Counted from the first letter of the stretch, positions 43,107 through 51,511 are shown. The stretch is DNA of 64,000 bases from Bradyrhizobium rifense (GCF_008123425.1 NZ_VSSS01000013.1:21811-85810); one strand, 5' to 3'. Notes: a model not told the origin generated them from the letters alone. Program-made: numbers and translations.

Positions 43107-44339
43107 TCAGCCCGTCACCCCGAAGACTGTCCATTGTGCGCCAGGGCCGGGGAGGCCGAGCAGGGCGCGGCCGCACTCTTCGACGATCTGGTCGGCCATC
43201 AGGATGTGCTGCGTGCCCGAATGGATGTCGCGATAGAACCGCTGCATCGGCGTGTTGTGCAGCGAGGCGCCGCGGGCGGCGCGATGCGCGAAGGTGGCGA
43301 CATCCGACAGGACGTCGTGGACGTGGCGCAGTGACAGCTTGATCATGGTCATCTGCTCCAGCGACGGAGATTCACCGCTGGCGCAAGTCTCCGAGACGTC
43401 CTTCCAGGTTTCGTGGACCAACGCACGCGCGGCGCGGAAACGCGCTTCGGCCTGCGCGAACTGAAACTTGAAGCTCGCGCTGTCGCGCGACTTGCCGAAT
43501 GGATCCTGGCGCTGGACGATTACCTTGACGAGTTCGTCGAGCATGCGGCGGCCGACACCGACGGCCCAGGCGGAATGTGCCCAGGCGCTGTAGCCTGCCA
43601 GCCCCAGCGCACCCTGCACACCACCTCGGCGCGGCGCGCCAATGTCAAAATCGTAGGTCATGTGCGTGGGGACGAACAGCTCGTCGCCCTCGCTCAAGGT
43701 GTAGTCGAAGCTTCCGGTCGCGCGCAGGCCAAGCACGTCCCAATTGCCCATCAACTTGATGGTCGCGCGCGGATGGTGCGTGACCACGATCTTGGGTTGG
43801 CCGTTGGGACCGAACACCATGTCCTTGCCGGATGCGTCGGTGACGAAGCAGCCGGAATGGACCCACTCGGCGTGCTGAATGCCGCTGCCATACGCCCAGT
43901 TGCCGCGGATCATGTAGCCGCCATCGACCGGTCGGGCGAAGCCGCGCGGCACGCCGTTGCCCGCAATCGTGATGTCGGGCCCGCCCGCGAAGACCTTCTT
44001 GATGCCTTCGTCCTCGATGTAGATGGCGAGCGTCGTGCCTTCCATGTTGTTGCCGATGACGCACCAGCCGGCCGAGGCGTGCGTGTAAGCAAGCCGCTCG
44101 ATCACCGTCATGGCGTCGTAAGGCAGAAGCTCGGCGCCGCCGACCTCCCGGGGGAATAGCATGGTGTAGATGCCGGCCTTGCGCAGCGCTGCCACGACAT
44201 CGTCAGTCAGATAGCCCTGTGCCTCGGCCTCCGCAGCCCTGGATTCGACCAACGGCAGCAGCGCGTCGAGGCGCGTATGGAACTCGGCCACCGTCGGGGT
44301 CGCGGAAGGTTTGACTGCGAGTTGCACGGAAGGGCTCAT
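43107..44339 (-). CDS. flavin-dependent monooxygenase of the acyl-CoA dehydrogenase fold
   Basis: This 410-residue protein starts at ATG 44339 behind TGGAGACACC. It has the N-terminal helical, middle beta and C-terminal helical domains of group D flavoprotein monooxygenases (HsaA/DszC/SfnB-like). Marks are FPREVGGAELLPYDAM, GNWAYGSGIQHAEWV, NWDVLGLRATGSFDY and a C-terminal FYRDIHSGTQHILM. These enzymes use FMNH2 from a separate reductase to hydroxylate aromatics or sulfur compounds. The reductase is the next gene. An operator-like palindrome lies 100 bases upstream. Confidence 0.9.
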   Translation of the reverse strand: MSPSVQLAVKPSATPTVAEFHTRLDALLPLVESRAAEAEAQGYLTDDVVAALRKAGIYTMLFPREVGGAELLPYDAMTVIERLAYTHASAGWCVIGNNMEGTTLAIYIEDEGIKKVFAGGPDITIAGNGVPRGFARPVDGGYMIRGNWAYGSGIQHAEWVHSGCFVTDASGKDMVFGPNGQPKIVVTHHPRATIKLMGNWDVLGLRATGSFDYTLSEGDELFVPTHMTYDFDIGAPRRGGVQGALGLAGYSAWAHSAWAVGVGRRMLDELVKVIVQRQDPFGKSRDSASFKFQFAQAEARFRAARALVHETWKDVSETCASGESPSLEQMTMIKLSLRHVHDVLSDVATFAHRAARGASLHNTPMQRFYRDIHSGTQHILMADQIVEECGRALLGLPGPGAQWTVFGVTG

Positions 44340-44438
44340 GGTCGGTGTCTCCAGGTAGATCTGTTGGTTCTTCGTGCAAGGCTGCGGGCGCGAAGATCTG
44401 GGTCGGACGGGACGGTCGCGGGCAAGACTTCGCCCACA

Positions 44439-44460
44439 CGCGCCAATGTCAGTTGGCGCG
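44439..44460. promoter_or_regulatory. 22-bp palindrome CGCGCCAA-N6-TTGGCGCG
   Basis: Perfect 8-base arms with a 6-base spacer, the size of a lux-type operator, 99 bases before the monooxygenase start. The adjacent LuxR-family regulator is the natural candidate to bind it. Confidence 0.5.
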
Positions 44461-44566
44461 CGACGAGCGGCTCGGTTGGTGTCGAGATGTCCTTGCCGGA
44501 ACCGCGTGCGTCGTGACGCGATCCCGATGGCCAGGATGCTAGAGATGAGGCGGCCAAACCGGCAAT

Positions 44567-44581
44567 CCCCCATCATGGGGG
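44567..44581. promoter_or_regulatory. palindrome CCCCCAT-N-ATGGGGG
   Basis: Perfect 7-base arms around one base, in the middle of the divergent region. It could be a second operator for the regulator or an independent site. Confidence 0.45.
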
Positions 44582-44745
44582 GATCGGCCATGTTGCTCTG
44601 CCGCAAAGCTGGGCCGGGATGGCGGCGCGTTGCCGCTTCTTTTCGCTTGACCAAAGATCAGGCAAGGCAGAAATTTTAAGCCTATAACAATCGGCAATGA
44701 CGTGCGTGTGCCCGAGAGCACCGCACGTTCTCGCGAGGAGTGGCG

Positions 44746-45519
44746 GTGAGGGCCGAGCACGAGCATTTGGATGGTCTGCCCGAGCGCCAGCTCGCAGATC
44801 GGCTGATGTCCATCGCCGAGAGCTGCTCGGTGCGTGCGCTTGGTGTCGCCTGCTGCTCGGCGATCACGGAATTGACGGGATCGCCGACTGTCGGCCTCTA
44901 TTTGCTCGACGGGCTCGAACCGGAACTGGTCTACAGCCGCCACGTCGCGGAAGGCCTGCTCGACAATTACAGAGCCGGGTTCTGGAAGCATGATCCCGTG
45001 CTCGACTGCATCATGACCCGAGGCCGCGCGATCGATGGAGAAACGGTGATCGGTCCACAGCAATGGCGGCACAGTCCATCCTTCGAGATGCTGCACGAGT
45101 GGGGTTTTGCATACAACATGGGCGGGCCATTGTGGTGCGGGCAGAAGATCGTCGGCGTGCTGTTTACTGCGACGACCGATACGAACGCGCCTTACACGAT
45201 GCGGTCATTGCAGCGCATGGAGATGCTGTGTCGGGCCGGCTCGCTGGCATTGACCAACATGACAAACGCGGGCGCGATCGACGCCCATCGTGCCACGACC
45301 GGGGTCCGTGAGCCGGCCGCGACGCTCTCGCTCCCGCCAAGGTCGGCGGACGTCGCCATCCGGGTCTGCCGCGGCCAGACCAACAAGGAAATCGCTCGCG
45401 AGATGGGGATTTCCGATCAGACAGTGAAGGAGCACGTCGCCAATTTGTGCCGACGCTTCCGCGTACACAACCGCACCGAGCTCGCGGCCTGCCTGCTGAG
45501 CCCGGGCGCCCGGCAATAA
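44746..45519 (+). CDS. LuxR-family regulator with autoinducer-type ligand domain
   Basis: This 257-residue protein starts at GTG 44746 behind GAGGAG. The N-terminal ~170 residues form a PAS-like ligand domain of the autoinducer-binding class (FWKHDPVLDCIMTRGRAI, WGFAYNMGGPL). The LuxR helix-turn-helix is RSADVAIRVCRGQTNKEIAREMGISDQTVKEHVANL. It lacks an adjacent LuxI, so it is a solo that may sense the catabolic substrate instead. It is divergent from the monooxygenase cluster. Confidence 0.88.
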   Translation: MRAEHEHLDGLPERQLADRLMSIAESCSVRALGVACCSAITELTGSPTVGLYLLDGLEPELVYSRHVAEGLLDNYRAGFWKHDPVLDCIMTRGRAIDGETVIGPQQWRHSPSFEMLHEWGFAYNMGGPLWCGQKIVGVLFTATTDTNAPYTMRSLQRMEMLCRAGSLALTNMTNAGAIDAHRATTGVREPAATLSLPPRSADVAIRVCRGQTNKEIAREMGISDQTVKEHVANLCRRFRVHNRTELAACLLSPGARQ

Positions 45520-45533
45520 GCTGTCGCGCCGGG

Positions 45534-46322
45534 TCAGATCTGGTTGACGATCAGCTTGAGCGAGCCGGCGAATGTCGGCCACTGCCGATAGTACCCGTGC
45601 TGCACGTCCCAGCGGCCGGAGGCGAGATCGCTGCCGAGGCGCTGTTCGAATCGTCGGACGACATCGTCGGCGACAAAGCTCCAGGCCGAGCAGGCGAGCC
45701 GCGCGGCCGGATCGAGCAGCATCTCGGGCCGGCCGTAATAGGCTTCGTTGAAGCCGTCGGTGCAATCGAGCGGGATCGGCACGGGCAGGACGTCGGTCGT
45801 GCCGCCGAGAGCTTTTGCGATGTCCCTGATCCCTGGATAGCGCACGGCCTCGACCGCGATGACTTCAGGGCAATAGGCGTTGAGCCAGAAGCGATTGAGC
45901 TCGTCGGGATCGCAGGTCATGATCGCGATCGGACCGCGCGTGACCCGTCGCATCTCGCGCAGGCCCGCCGTCAGGTTCTTCCACTGATGCACCGAGAAGG
46001 TCGACATCGCTGCAGCGAACGTCGCGTCCTCGAACGGCAGCTTTTCCGCGACTGCGTCGATCGCGGCGGGCAGATGCGCCGGCCGCTGCGCCCGCATCGA
46101 TTGCGACGGCTCGACCGGGGTGACGGTGCGGCCGACCGGCTCGTAGGAGCCGGCGCCCGCGCCGACATTGAGGACCGTGCCGACTACGCCGAGCGCGGCC
46201 TCGATCATCTCCGCGATGCGCGGATCGGGCCTGCGAAAATTCGCGTAGCCCTGGCCGATCGCACCGTAATTGGCGTCGCCGGCACTGCCGTCCCGGTGGC
46301 GTGGCGCGTTGTCCTGCATCAT
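45534..46322 (-). CDS. class I SAM-dependent methyltransferase
   Basis: This 262-residue protein has SAM motif I VLNVGAGAGSYEP and the later VEPSQSMRAQR, EKLPFEDATFAAAM. It is a small-molecule methyltransferase of the Methyltransf_11 type. The stop of the semialdehyde dehydrogenase on the same strand lies six bases upstream of... its start, so it is the third gene of the operon behind ModE-like box 3. Substrate unknown. Confidence 0.85.
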   Translation of the reverse strand: MMQDNAPRHRDGSAGDANYGAIGQGYANFRRPDPRIAEMIEAALGVVGTVLNVGAGAGSYEPVGRTVTPVEPSQSMRAQRPAHLPAAIDAVAEKLPFEDATFAAAMSTFSVHQWKNLTAGLREMRRVTRGPIAIMTCDPDELNRFWLNAYCPEVIAVEAVRYPGIRDIAKALGGTTDVLPVPIPLDCTDGFNEAYYGRPEMLLDPAARLACSAWSFVADDVVRRFEQRLGSDLASGRWDVQHGYYRQWPTFAGSLKLIVNQI

Positions 46323-46328
46323 GCGTTT

Positions 46329-47756
46329 CTACAGCGTCTTGTGTGACACGTTCTTGACGACGGTATAGCACTGCAGGCCCTCGGTGCCACCCTCGCGGCC
46401 GTAGCCGCTGTCCTTCACGCCGCCGAACGGGGTCTCCGCGACGGAGGCGACGAAATGGTTGATCGAGAGGTTGCCGACCTCGACGCTGTCGGCGAGGCGT
46501 TCGGCATTGCTGGCCGACTTCGTGAAGGCGTAGGCGGCGAGACCATAGGGCAGGGCGTTGGCCTTCTCGATCGCCTCGTCGAGCGTCTTGACCGGATTGA
46601 CCAGCGCGAGCGGGCCGAACGGTTCCTCGTTTATGGCGCGGGCGTCGTCGGGCAAATCGGCAAGCACCGTCAGTGGAAAATAGTAGCCGCGATTGCCTAT
46701 GCGCTGTCCGCCGGCGAGCACGCGCGCGCCCTTGGCCTTGGCGTCAGCCACCAGCGTTTCCATCGCGTCGATGCGCCGCGAATTGGCGAGAGGCCCGAGC
46801 TGCGTCGAAGGATCAAGCCCGTTGCCGACCCTCAACTGGCTGGCGCGCTCGGCAAAGGATTGCGCGAACTGCTCGTAGATCGTTTCCTGAACGAAGAAGC
46901 GGGTCGGTGAAACGCAGACCTGGCCCGCATTGCGCGACTTGCCGATCACGGACGCGGCCGCAGTCGCGGCGGGATCGACGTCATCGCAGACAATCACCGG
47001 CGCGTGGCCGCCCAGCTCCATGATCGCGGGCTTCATGTGCCGGCCGGCCATTTCCGCGAGATGCTTGCCGACGGGGATCGAGCCGGTGAAAGTCACGAGC
47101 CGGATGCGCGATTGTGGGATGAGGTATTCGGAGATTTCCGCGGGATTGCCGAACACGAGGTTGAGCACGCCCGGGGGCAGGCCCGCATCATGGAAGGCGC
47201 GCACGAGCTGGAATGCGCCGGCCGGGGTTTCTTCCGAGGCCTTCAGGATGATCGAGCAGCCGGCGGAGAGGGCGCCCGCCACTTTTCGGGCTGGCGAGCT
47301 CATCGGAAAATTCCACGGCGAGAACGCGGCCACCGGGCCAATCGGCTGGCGCAGCACGGTGTGGCGCATGCCGGCCTCGCTGGGAATGATGCGGCCGTAG
47401 AGCCGCAGGCCTTCGGTGGCGTCCCATTCGATGATGTCGCAGCCGCGCAGGATTTCGAGTTTTGCCTGTTCGATCGGCTTGCCCTGTTCGAGCGTCATTG
47501 CGGCGGCCATCACATCGACGCGTTCACGGATGAGCGCGGCGGCCTTCAGGATGATGTGCGCCCGCTTGGCGGGCGCGGTGTTGCGCCAGATCTTAAAACC
47601 CTTCTCGGCGGCGGCGAGCGCATCGTCGAGATCGGCCTTGGTCGCTGTCGGGACGGTGCCGAGCACGCTTTCATCGGCGGGGTTGATGATCGGCTGGCCG
47701 CTCGCGCGCTTCCATTGCCCGTCGATGTAGAGTTCGATCAGAGGATATTCCGCCAT
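46329..47756 (-). CDS. aldehyde dehydrogenase (2), succinate-semialdehyde type
   Basis: This 475-residue protein carries FSPWNFPMSSPARKV, the Lys in LKASEETPAGA, MELGGHAPVIV with the catalytic Glu, and the nucleophile in RNAGQVCVSPTRF. The last motif is that of succinate-semialdehyde dehydrogenases, as is PFGGVKDSGYGREGG. It would convert succinate semialdehyde or a similar aldehyde with NAD(P). It lies between amidotransferase and methyltransferase genes, six bases from each, in the operon behind box 3. Confidence 0.92.
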   Translation of the reverse strand: MAEYPLIELYIDGQWKRASGQPIINPADESVLGTVPTATKADLDDALAAAEKGFKIWRNTAPAKRAHIILKAAALIRERVDVMAAAMTLEQGKPIEQAKLEILRGCDIIEWDATEGLRLYGRIIPSEAGMRHTVLRQPIGPVAAFSPWNFPMSSPARKVAGALSAGCSIILKASEETPAGAFQLVRAFHDAGLPPGVLNLVFGNPAEISEYLIPQSRIRLVTFTGSIPVGKHLAEMAGRHMKPAIMELGGHAPVIVCDDVDPAATAAASVIGKSRNAGQVCVSPTRFFVQETIYEQFAQSFAERASQLRVGNGLDPSTQLGPLANSRRIDAMETLVADAKAKGARVLAGGQRIGNRGYYFPLTVLADLPDDARAINEEPFGPLALVNPVKTLDEAIEKANALPYGLAAYAFTKSASNAERLADSVEVGNLSINHFVASVAETPFGGVKDSGYGREGGTEGLQCYTVVKNVSHKTL

Positions 47757-47762
47757 TGTTCT

Positions 47763-48509
47763 TTACCTTGCTTGTGCGGTCTTGCTTGCAGCGTTGCCTT
47801 GGCCGAGTTGGCTGAGCCAGTTCGTGAACACGCGATCGGCGGTGCGTGCAACGGTCTTTGCGACCTCTGTGGTTTTTGCGCGGAGGTCTCGTACGGAAAT
47901 TTTGCTGGCCGCGAGCTCGACGGCGTGACCGACATACCATTCCTCGAGCTGCCGAGGATCGGCCTCGAGATGAAACTGCAGCGCGAGCGCGTGGTTTCCG
48001 AATGCGAAGGCCTGGTTCTCGTAGTTTTCGTTCGAGGCGAGGCGCGCAGCGTTATCCGGCAGATCGAGCGTGTCGCCGTGCCAGTGCATCACCGGCGCGC
48101 CCTCGGCGAGCGGCTCAAGGCAGGACGCATGGCCTGCATCCGACAGTGTGACCGACCCCCAGCCGATTTCTTTCACATTGCCGGCATAGACGCGGGCGCC
48201 GAGCGCCTTCGCCATCAGCTGTGCGCCGAGGCAGATGCCGAGCGTCGGCAGGCCCTGGGCAAGGCGGCGCTCCAGCAGGTCAATTTCCCTTGTGAGGAAC
48301 GGATAGCTGTCGGTCTCGTAGACGCCGATCGGGCCGCCGAGAACGATCAGGAGGTCTGCATCGCGGATCGATGAGTGGCTGAGATCGTCGACCGGCGCCT
48401 CGCAGAACGACACGTTCCAGCCCTCGCGTTCCATGATCGGCGCGAGCAGGCCAAGATCCTCGAAGGCGACGTGACGAAGCGCGACGGCAGACCGGCGGCG
48501 TTGGAACAT
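47763..48509 (-). CDS. class I glutamine amidotransferase-like protein
   Basis: This 248-residue protein starts at ATG 48509. It has the GATase1 triad: nucleophile Cys in LGICLGAQLMA, and His-Glu in LQFHLEADPRQ. The N-terminal part is LIVLGGPIGVYE. Such stand-alone proteins hydrolyse glutamine or gamma-glutamyl compounds, for example in polyamine breakdown. Together with the semialdehyde dehydrogenase that follows six bases later, a gamma-glutamyl-amine (putrescine-like) route is plausible. The start is 38 bases from ModE-like box 3. Confidence 0.86.
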   Translation of the reverse strand: MFQRRRSAVALRHVAFEDLGLLAPIMEREGWNVSFCEAPVDDLSHSSIRDADLLIVLGGPIGVYETDSYPFLTREIDLLERRLAQGLPTLGICLGAQLMAKALGARVYAGNVKEIGWGSVTLSDAGHASCLEPLAEGAPVMHWHGDTLDLPDNAARLASNENYENQAFAFGNHALALQFHLEADPRQLEEWYVGHAVELAASKISVRDLRAKTTEVAKTVARTADRVFTNWLSQLGQGNAASKTAQAR

Positions 48510-48540
48510 CCACAAAACCCTGTTGCGCGGGGTCTTTCGA

Positions 48541-48578
48541 CGGCATCCGCTATATTCGAAATGATATAACGGATGCCG
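48541..48578. promoter_or_regulatory. ModE-like box 3 within an extended 38-bp palindrome
   Basis: CGCTATAT (48548-48555), eight bases, ATATAACG (48564-48571) match the Mo-box core. The inverted repeat continues outwards with CGGCATCCG (48541-48549) and CGGATGCCG (48570-48578), giving 15-base arms with a single mismatch. It lies 38 bases (core) before the amidotransferase start and 64 bases after the regulator stop. Confidence 0.7.
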
Positions 48579-48642
48579 GGTCTCGTCCAGACGGTTCCGG
48601 GCCGGATCCGCCGCAGGCATGCCCAGCATGCGGCGTGTGGCA

Positions 48643-49725
48643 TCATCGTGCGGAGTGCATCTCCAGAAAGGCCTTTACGCCGGAGACTTCACCCGTATCG
48701 GACAGGGTGTAGCCGGGCAGGGCAGCGACCGCCGCCTGAAAATCATGACTGCGGATAATGTCGAGGATGCGTCGCATCGGCTCCGTCTCCAGGAAGGCGC
48801 GTTTGCAGACGAAGAAATAATCCTCGGTGAGAACCCGGATGAAATCGAGACCAAACTGGCGGGCGGCGGCCTCGACGCCGAAGGTGACATCGGCCATGCC
48901 GCTCGCGACGTAGGCTGCGACCGCGGCATGGGTGAACTCGATCTGCTGCGCGCCGTTGATCCTGCTTTGGTCGACACCTTGTGCGGCCAGCAGGCGGTCG
49001 AACAGGAGGCGTGTGCCGGAATCGTGATCGCGGTTGACGAAGCGCACCTTCGGTTCGGTCAAATCGCGAAGCGAAGCGATCCGCAACGGATTGCCGCGCG
49101 CGACCATCAGCCCCATTTCGCGTGTGACGAAATTGATGACGCGGTCCTCGCGCGGGTCGAGCGATTCACGGGCGGCGTTGATACCCTGGGCGCGCAGCTC
49201 GCCGCGCGGCAGATGCAGGCCGGAGAGATCGCAGGCGCCTTGCGCCAGCGACACCAGCGAATGCTGGTTGCTGACATAGCGCAAATCGACGCCGATGCCC
49301 GGCTCGCGGTCGAGGAATTCGCGCAGCTTTGCCACCGCAAAGCCGTGGCTCGCATGCACGCGGATTACGGAGGGCCGTTGTTCGAGGAACGGCTTGATCT
49401 CACTCGCGAGCTCCTGGGCCAGGTTTTCGAGCTGCGGTCCGAGCCGGGCCTGCATGCGCTCGCCGGCCCACACCAGCCGCTCGCCGAAGGGCGTGAGCTT
49501 CGAGCCCTTGCCGCGCTGGGTTTCGACCAGGGGCGTTCCGAAGAACTCCGACCATTGCTCGATCAGATTCCAGACATGCCGGTAGGACAGCTGCGCGTCG
49601 CGGGCTGCGCTCGTGATCTTCCCGGTCTTCCGGATCTCGTTGAGCACGCCGATCATGATGACGGCAGTGCGCGGACTGCCTTCATGGCGAAATCGCCAGA
49701 CAGCCTCGATCTCGATCTGAAGCAT
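48643..49725 (-). CDS. ModE-HTH regulator with PBP-like ligand domain
   Basis: This 360-residue protein starts at ATG 49725 behind AAGGAGACCC. The first ~105 residues are a ModE-type winged helix (MIGVLNEIRKTGKITSAARDAQLSYRHVWNLIEQW and KGSKLTPFGERLVW). Residues ~125-350 form a periplasmic-binding-protein-like fold (VIRVHASHGFAVAKL, VNRDHDSGTRLLFDRLL, EFTHAAVAAYVASGMADVTFGVE). The same ligand domain occurs beside MoeA in molybdopterin enzymes, so a molybdenum-related ligand is likely. It lies just upstream of box 3 and divergent to ALDH 3. Confidence 0.88.
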   Translation of the reverse strand: MLQIEIEAVWRFRHEGSPRTAVIMIGVLNEIRKTGKITSAARDAQLSYRHVWNLIEQWSEFFGTPLVETQRGKGSKLTPFGERLVWAGERMQARLGPQLENLAQELASEIKPFLEQRPSVIRVHASHGFAVAKLREFLDREPGIGVDLRYVSNQHSLVSLAQGACDLSGLHLPRGELRAQGINAARESLDPREDRVINFVTREMGLMVARGNPLRIASLRDLTEPKVRFVNRDHDSGTRLLFDRLLAAQGVDQSRINGAQQIEFTHAAVAAYVASGMADVTFGVEAAARQFGLDFIRVLTEDYFFVCKRAFLETEPMRRILDIIRSHDFQAAVAALPGYTLSDTGEVSGVKAFLEMHSAR

Positions 49726-49808
49726 GGGTCTCCTTATGAAATTTGCTTCATATATGGGGCCTCCATCGGCACACCATATCATATTTACTCCGCCCAATAG
49801 GCGCCTAG

Positions 49809-49822
49809 TCTGGTATACCAGA
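49809..49822. promoter_or_regulatory. perfect palindrome TCTGGTATACCAGA before ALDH 3
   Basis: A 14-bp perfect palindrome two bases before the AGGAGG ribosome binding site of the 49835 gene. Its TATACC core could be the -10 region or a GntR-type operator of the CTGGTATACCAG class. A second weak inverted repeat, ATATGG-N16-CCATAT (49752-49779), lies further up. Confidence 0.6.
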
Positions 49823-49834
49823 ACAGGAGGAAAT

Positions 49835-51322
49835 ATGATGTCCGTTGCATATGACTTTGCGCATTCGCCGGCCACCGAGTTCATGTCCCGGCCGCAGCAT
49901 CTGCTCATCGACGGTCGCCGCGTGCCCGCGAGCTCCGGCCGCACCTTCAAATCCCTCAATCCCGCCACCGGGCAGGTCATCGCCACCATCGCCGAGGGCA
50001 ACGAGGTCGATGTTGAGCACGCGGTGGCCGCCGCCCGCCGCGCGTTCGAAGGCCCGTGGCGCACGATGCGCGCCTCCGAGCGTGGCCAGATTTTGCTGCG
50101 CTGGGCAGATCTGCTCAAGCAGCACTCGGAAGAAATCATCGAGCTCGAGTCGATCGATGCCGGCAAGCCGATTTCGGCGACGGCGCGCCAGGATTTCCCG
50201 GCTGCCGTCGACACGCTGATCTATTACGCCGGCTGGGCCGACAAGATCAGCGGCGACGTCGTGCCGGTGCGCGACGATGCGCTAACCTACACCGTACGCG
50301 AGCCGGTCGGTGTGGTCGCGGCGATCGTGCCGTGGAATTTCCCGTTGATGATCGGCATGTGGAAGCTCGCGCCGGCGCTGGCCTGCGGCTGCACCATCGT
50401 GATGAAGCCGGCCGAGCTGACTTCGCTGTCGGCGCTGCGCATCGCCGAACTTGCGCTCGAAGCGGGCCTGCCGGCGGGCGTCTTCAATGTCGTCACCGGT
50501 CCGGGCCGCGTCGTTGGTGACGCGCTAGTCAACCATCCCGATGTCGACAAGGTCACCTTCACCGGCTCGCCCGGCGTGGGCCGCGGAATCATGAAGGGCG
50601 CGGCGAGCAACTTCAAGCGGGTCTCGCTCGAGCTCGGCGGCAAATCGGCCAACGTCATTTTCGACGATGCCGATCTGGAGGCCGCGTCCAAGGCTGCGGC
50701 CTCCGGCATCTTCTTCAATGCCGGCCAGGTGTGCTCGGCCGGCTCCCGCGTGCTGGTGCAGGAGAAGGCGTATGACGAAGTCGTCGAGCGTCTCGCCGCG
50801 CGCGCGAAGTCGATCAGAATCGGCGATCCGCTCGATCGCAAGACGGCGCTTGGCCCTGTCATCTCCGAGAAGCAGATGAAGTCGATCCTCGACTATGTCG
50901 ATATCGGACAGAAGGAGGGTGCGACCCTCGTCACCGGTGGCGAGAAGGTCGGCGATCGCGGCTATTTCATCAGCCCCGCGGTGTTCGCAGATGTCGCTCA
51001 CGAGATGCGGATCTCGCAGGAGGAAATCTTCGGCCCTGTCGTCAGCGTCATCAAGTTCAGGGACGAAGCCGATGCTTTACGGATAGCTAACGGTACGGCC
51101 TACAGCCTCGCCGCGGGCGTCTGGAGCCGCGACATCGGCAAGCTGCAGCGTTTCGCCAAGCGGGCGCGCGCCGGCACGGTCTGGATGAACACCTATGGCT
51201 ACACCGATGTGCGCCTGCCCTGGGGCGGCGAGCGCGACTCCGGCCTCGGCCGCGAGCACGGCACCGCAGCGCTCGACAATTTCACCGAGCCCAAGGCAAT
51301 CTGGATGAATTTGGCCGTCTGA
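49835..51322 (+). CDS. aldehyde dehydrogenase (3), betaine/phenylacetaldehyde type
   Basis: This 495-residue protein starts at ATG 49835 (or 49838) behind AGGAGG. The catalytic features are VPWNFPLMIGMWK, MKPAELTSLSAL, LELGGKSANVIF and FFNAGQVCSAGSR. RDSGLGREHG near the end is typical of betaine, phenylacetaldehyde or other broad-range dehydrogenases. It is divergent from the ModE-PBP regulator, which may control it. A strong terminator follows 23 bases after the stop. Confidence 0.92.
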   Translation: MMSVAYDFAHSPATEFMSRPQHLLIDGRRVPASSGRTFKSLNPATGQVIATIAEGNEVDVEHAVAAARRAFEGPWRTMRASERGQILLRWADLLKQHSEEIIELESIDAGKPISATARQDFPAAVDTLIYYAGWADKISGDVVPVRDDALTYTVREPVGVVAAIVPWNFPLMIGMWKLAPALACGCTIVMKPAELTSLSALRIAELALEAGLPAGVFNVVTGPGRVVGDALVNHPDVDKVTFTGSPGVGRGIMKGAASNFKRVSLELGGKSANVIFDDADLEAASKAAASGIFFNAGQVCSAGSRVLVQEKAYDEVVERLAARAKSIRIGDPLDRKTALGPVISEKQMKSILDYVDIGQKEGATLVTGGEKVGDRGYFISPAVFADVAHEMRISQEEIFGPVVSVIKFRDEADALRIANGTAYSLAAGVWSRDIGKLQRFAKRARAGTVWMNTYGYTDVRLPWGGERDSGLGREHGTAALDNFTEPKAIWMNLAV

Positions 51323-51345
51323 TACCTCCCGAGCGGCCAATCCTG

Positions 51346-51378
51346 GAGCCCGCCTGATCCGCCCGGTCAGGCGGGCTC
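51346..51378 (+). terminator. intrinsic terminator of ALDH 3
   Basis: A perfect 12-bp stem (GAGCCCGCCTGA and TCAGGCGGGCTC) with a 9-base loop, followed by TCTTTAT. Confidence 0.85.
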
Positions 51379-51380
51379 TC

Positions 51381-51398
51381 TTTATCGAGATCGATAAA
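51381..51398. promoter_or_regulatory. 18-bp palindrome TTTATCGA-N2-TCGATAAA
   Basis: Perfect 8-base arms right after the terminator and 113 bases before the start of the 51512 gene. It is AT-rich in a GC-rich context, so an operator for the 51512 gene is possible. Confidence 0.45.
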
Positions 51399-51511
51399 AT
51401 TGTCTGCAATCCGCTCACCGGCGGCAAACGCTGCGGACAAGAACCGAAGCGGCTTAAACCTCCGCTTTGGAACCGACATGCATCCTGCCTGCAAAAGGGC
51501 GGGGCATCAGC

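Larger units (their letters stand above)
44340..44745. other. 406-base divergent control region, monooxygenase and LuxR-type genes
   Basis: No gene is supported here. It contains two palindromes, listed separately at 44439-44460 and 44567-44581, and must hold both divergent promoters. An upstream reading of the monooxygenase to 44654 has no ribosome binding site and is rejected. Confidence 0.6.

Noticed and set aside
43077..43176. N-terminal extension of the FMN reductase
   Set aside because: It overlaps the monooxygenase end and adds Arg/Pro-rich residues not found in this family.
49752..49779. ATATGG-N16-CCATAT as a sixth ModE-like box
   Set aside because: The spacing and arm sequence do not fit the 8-8-8 pattern of the other five.
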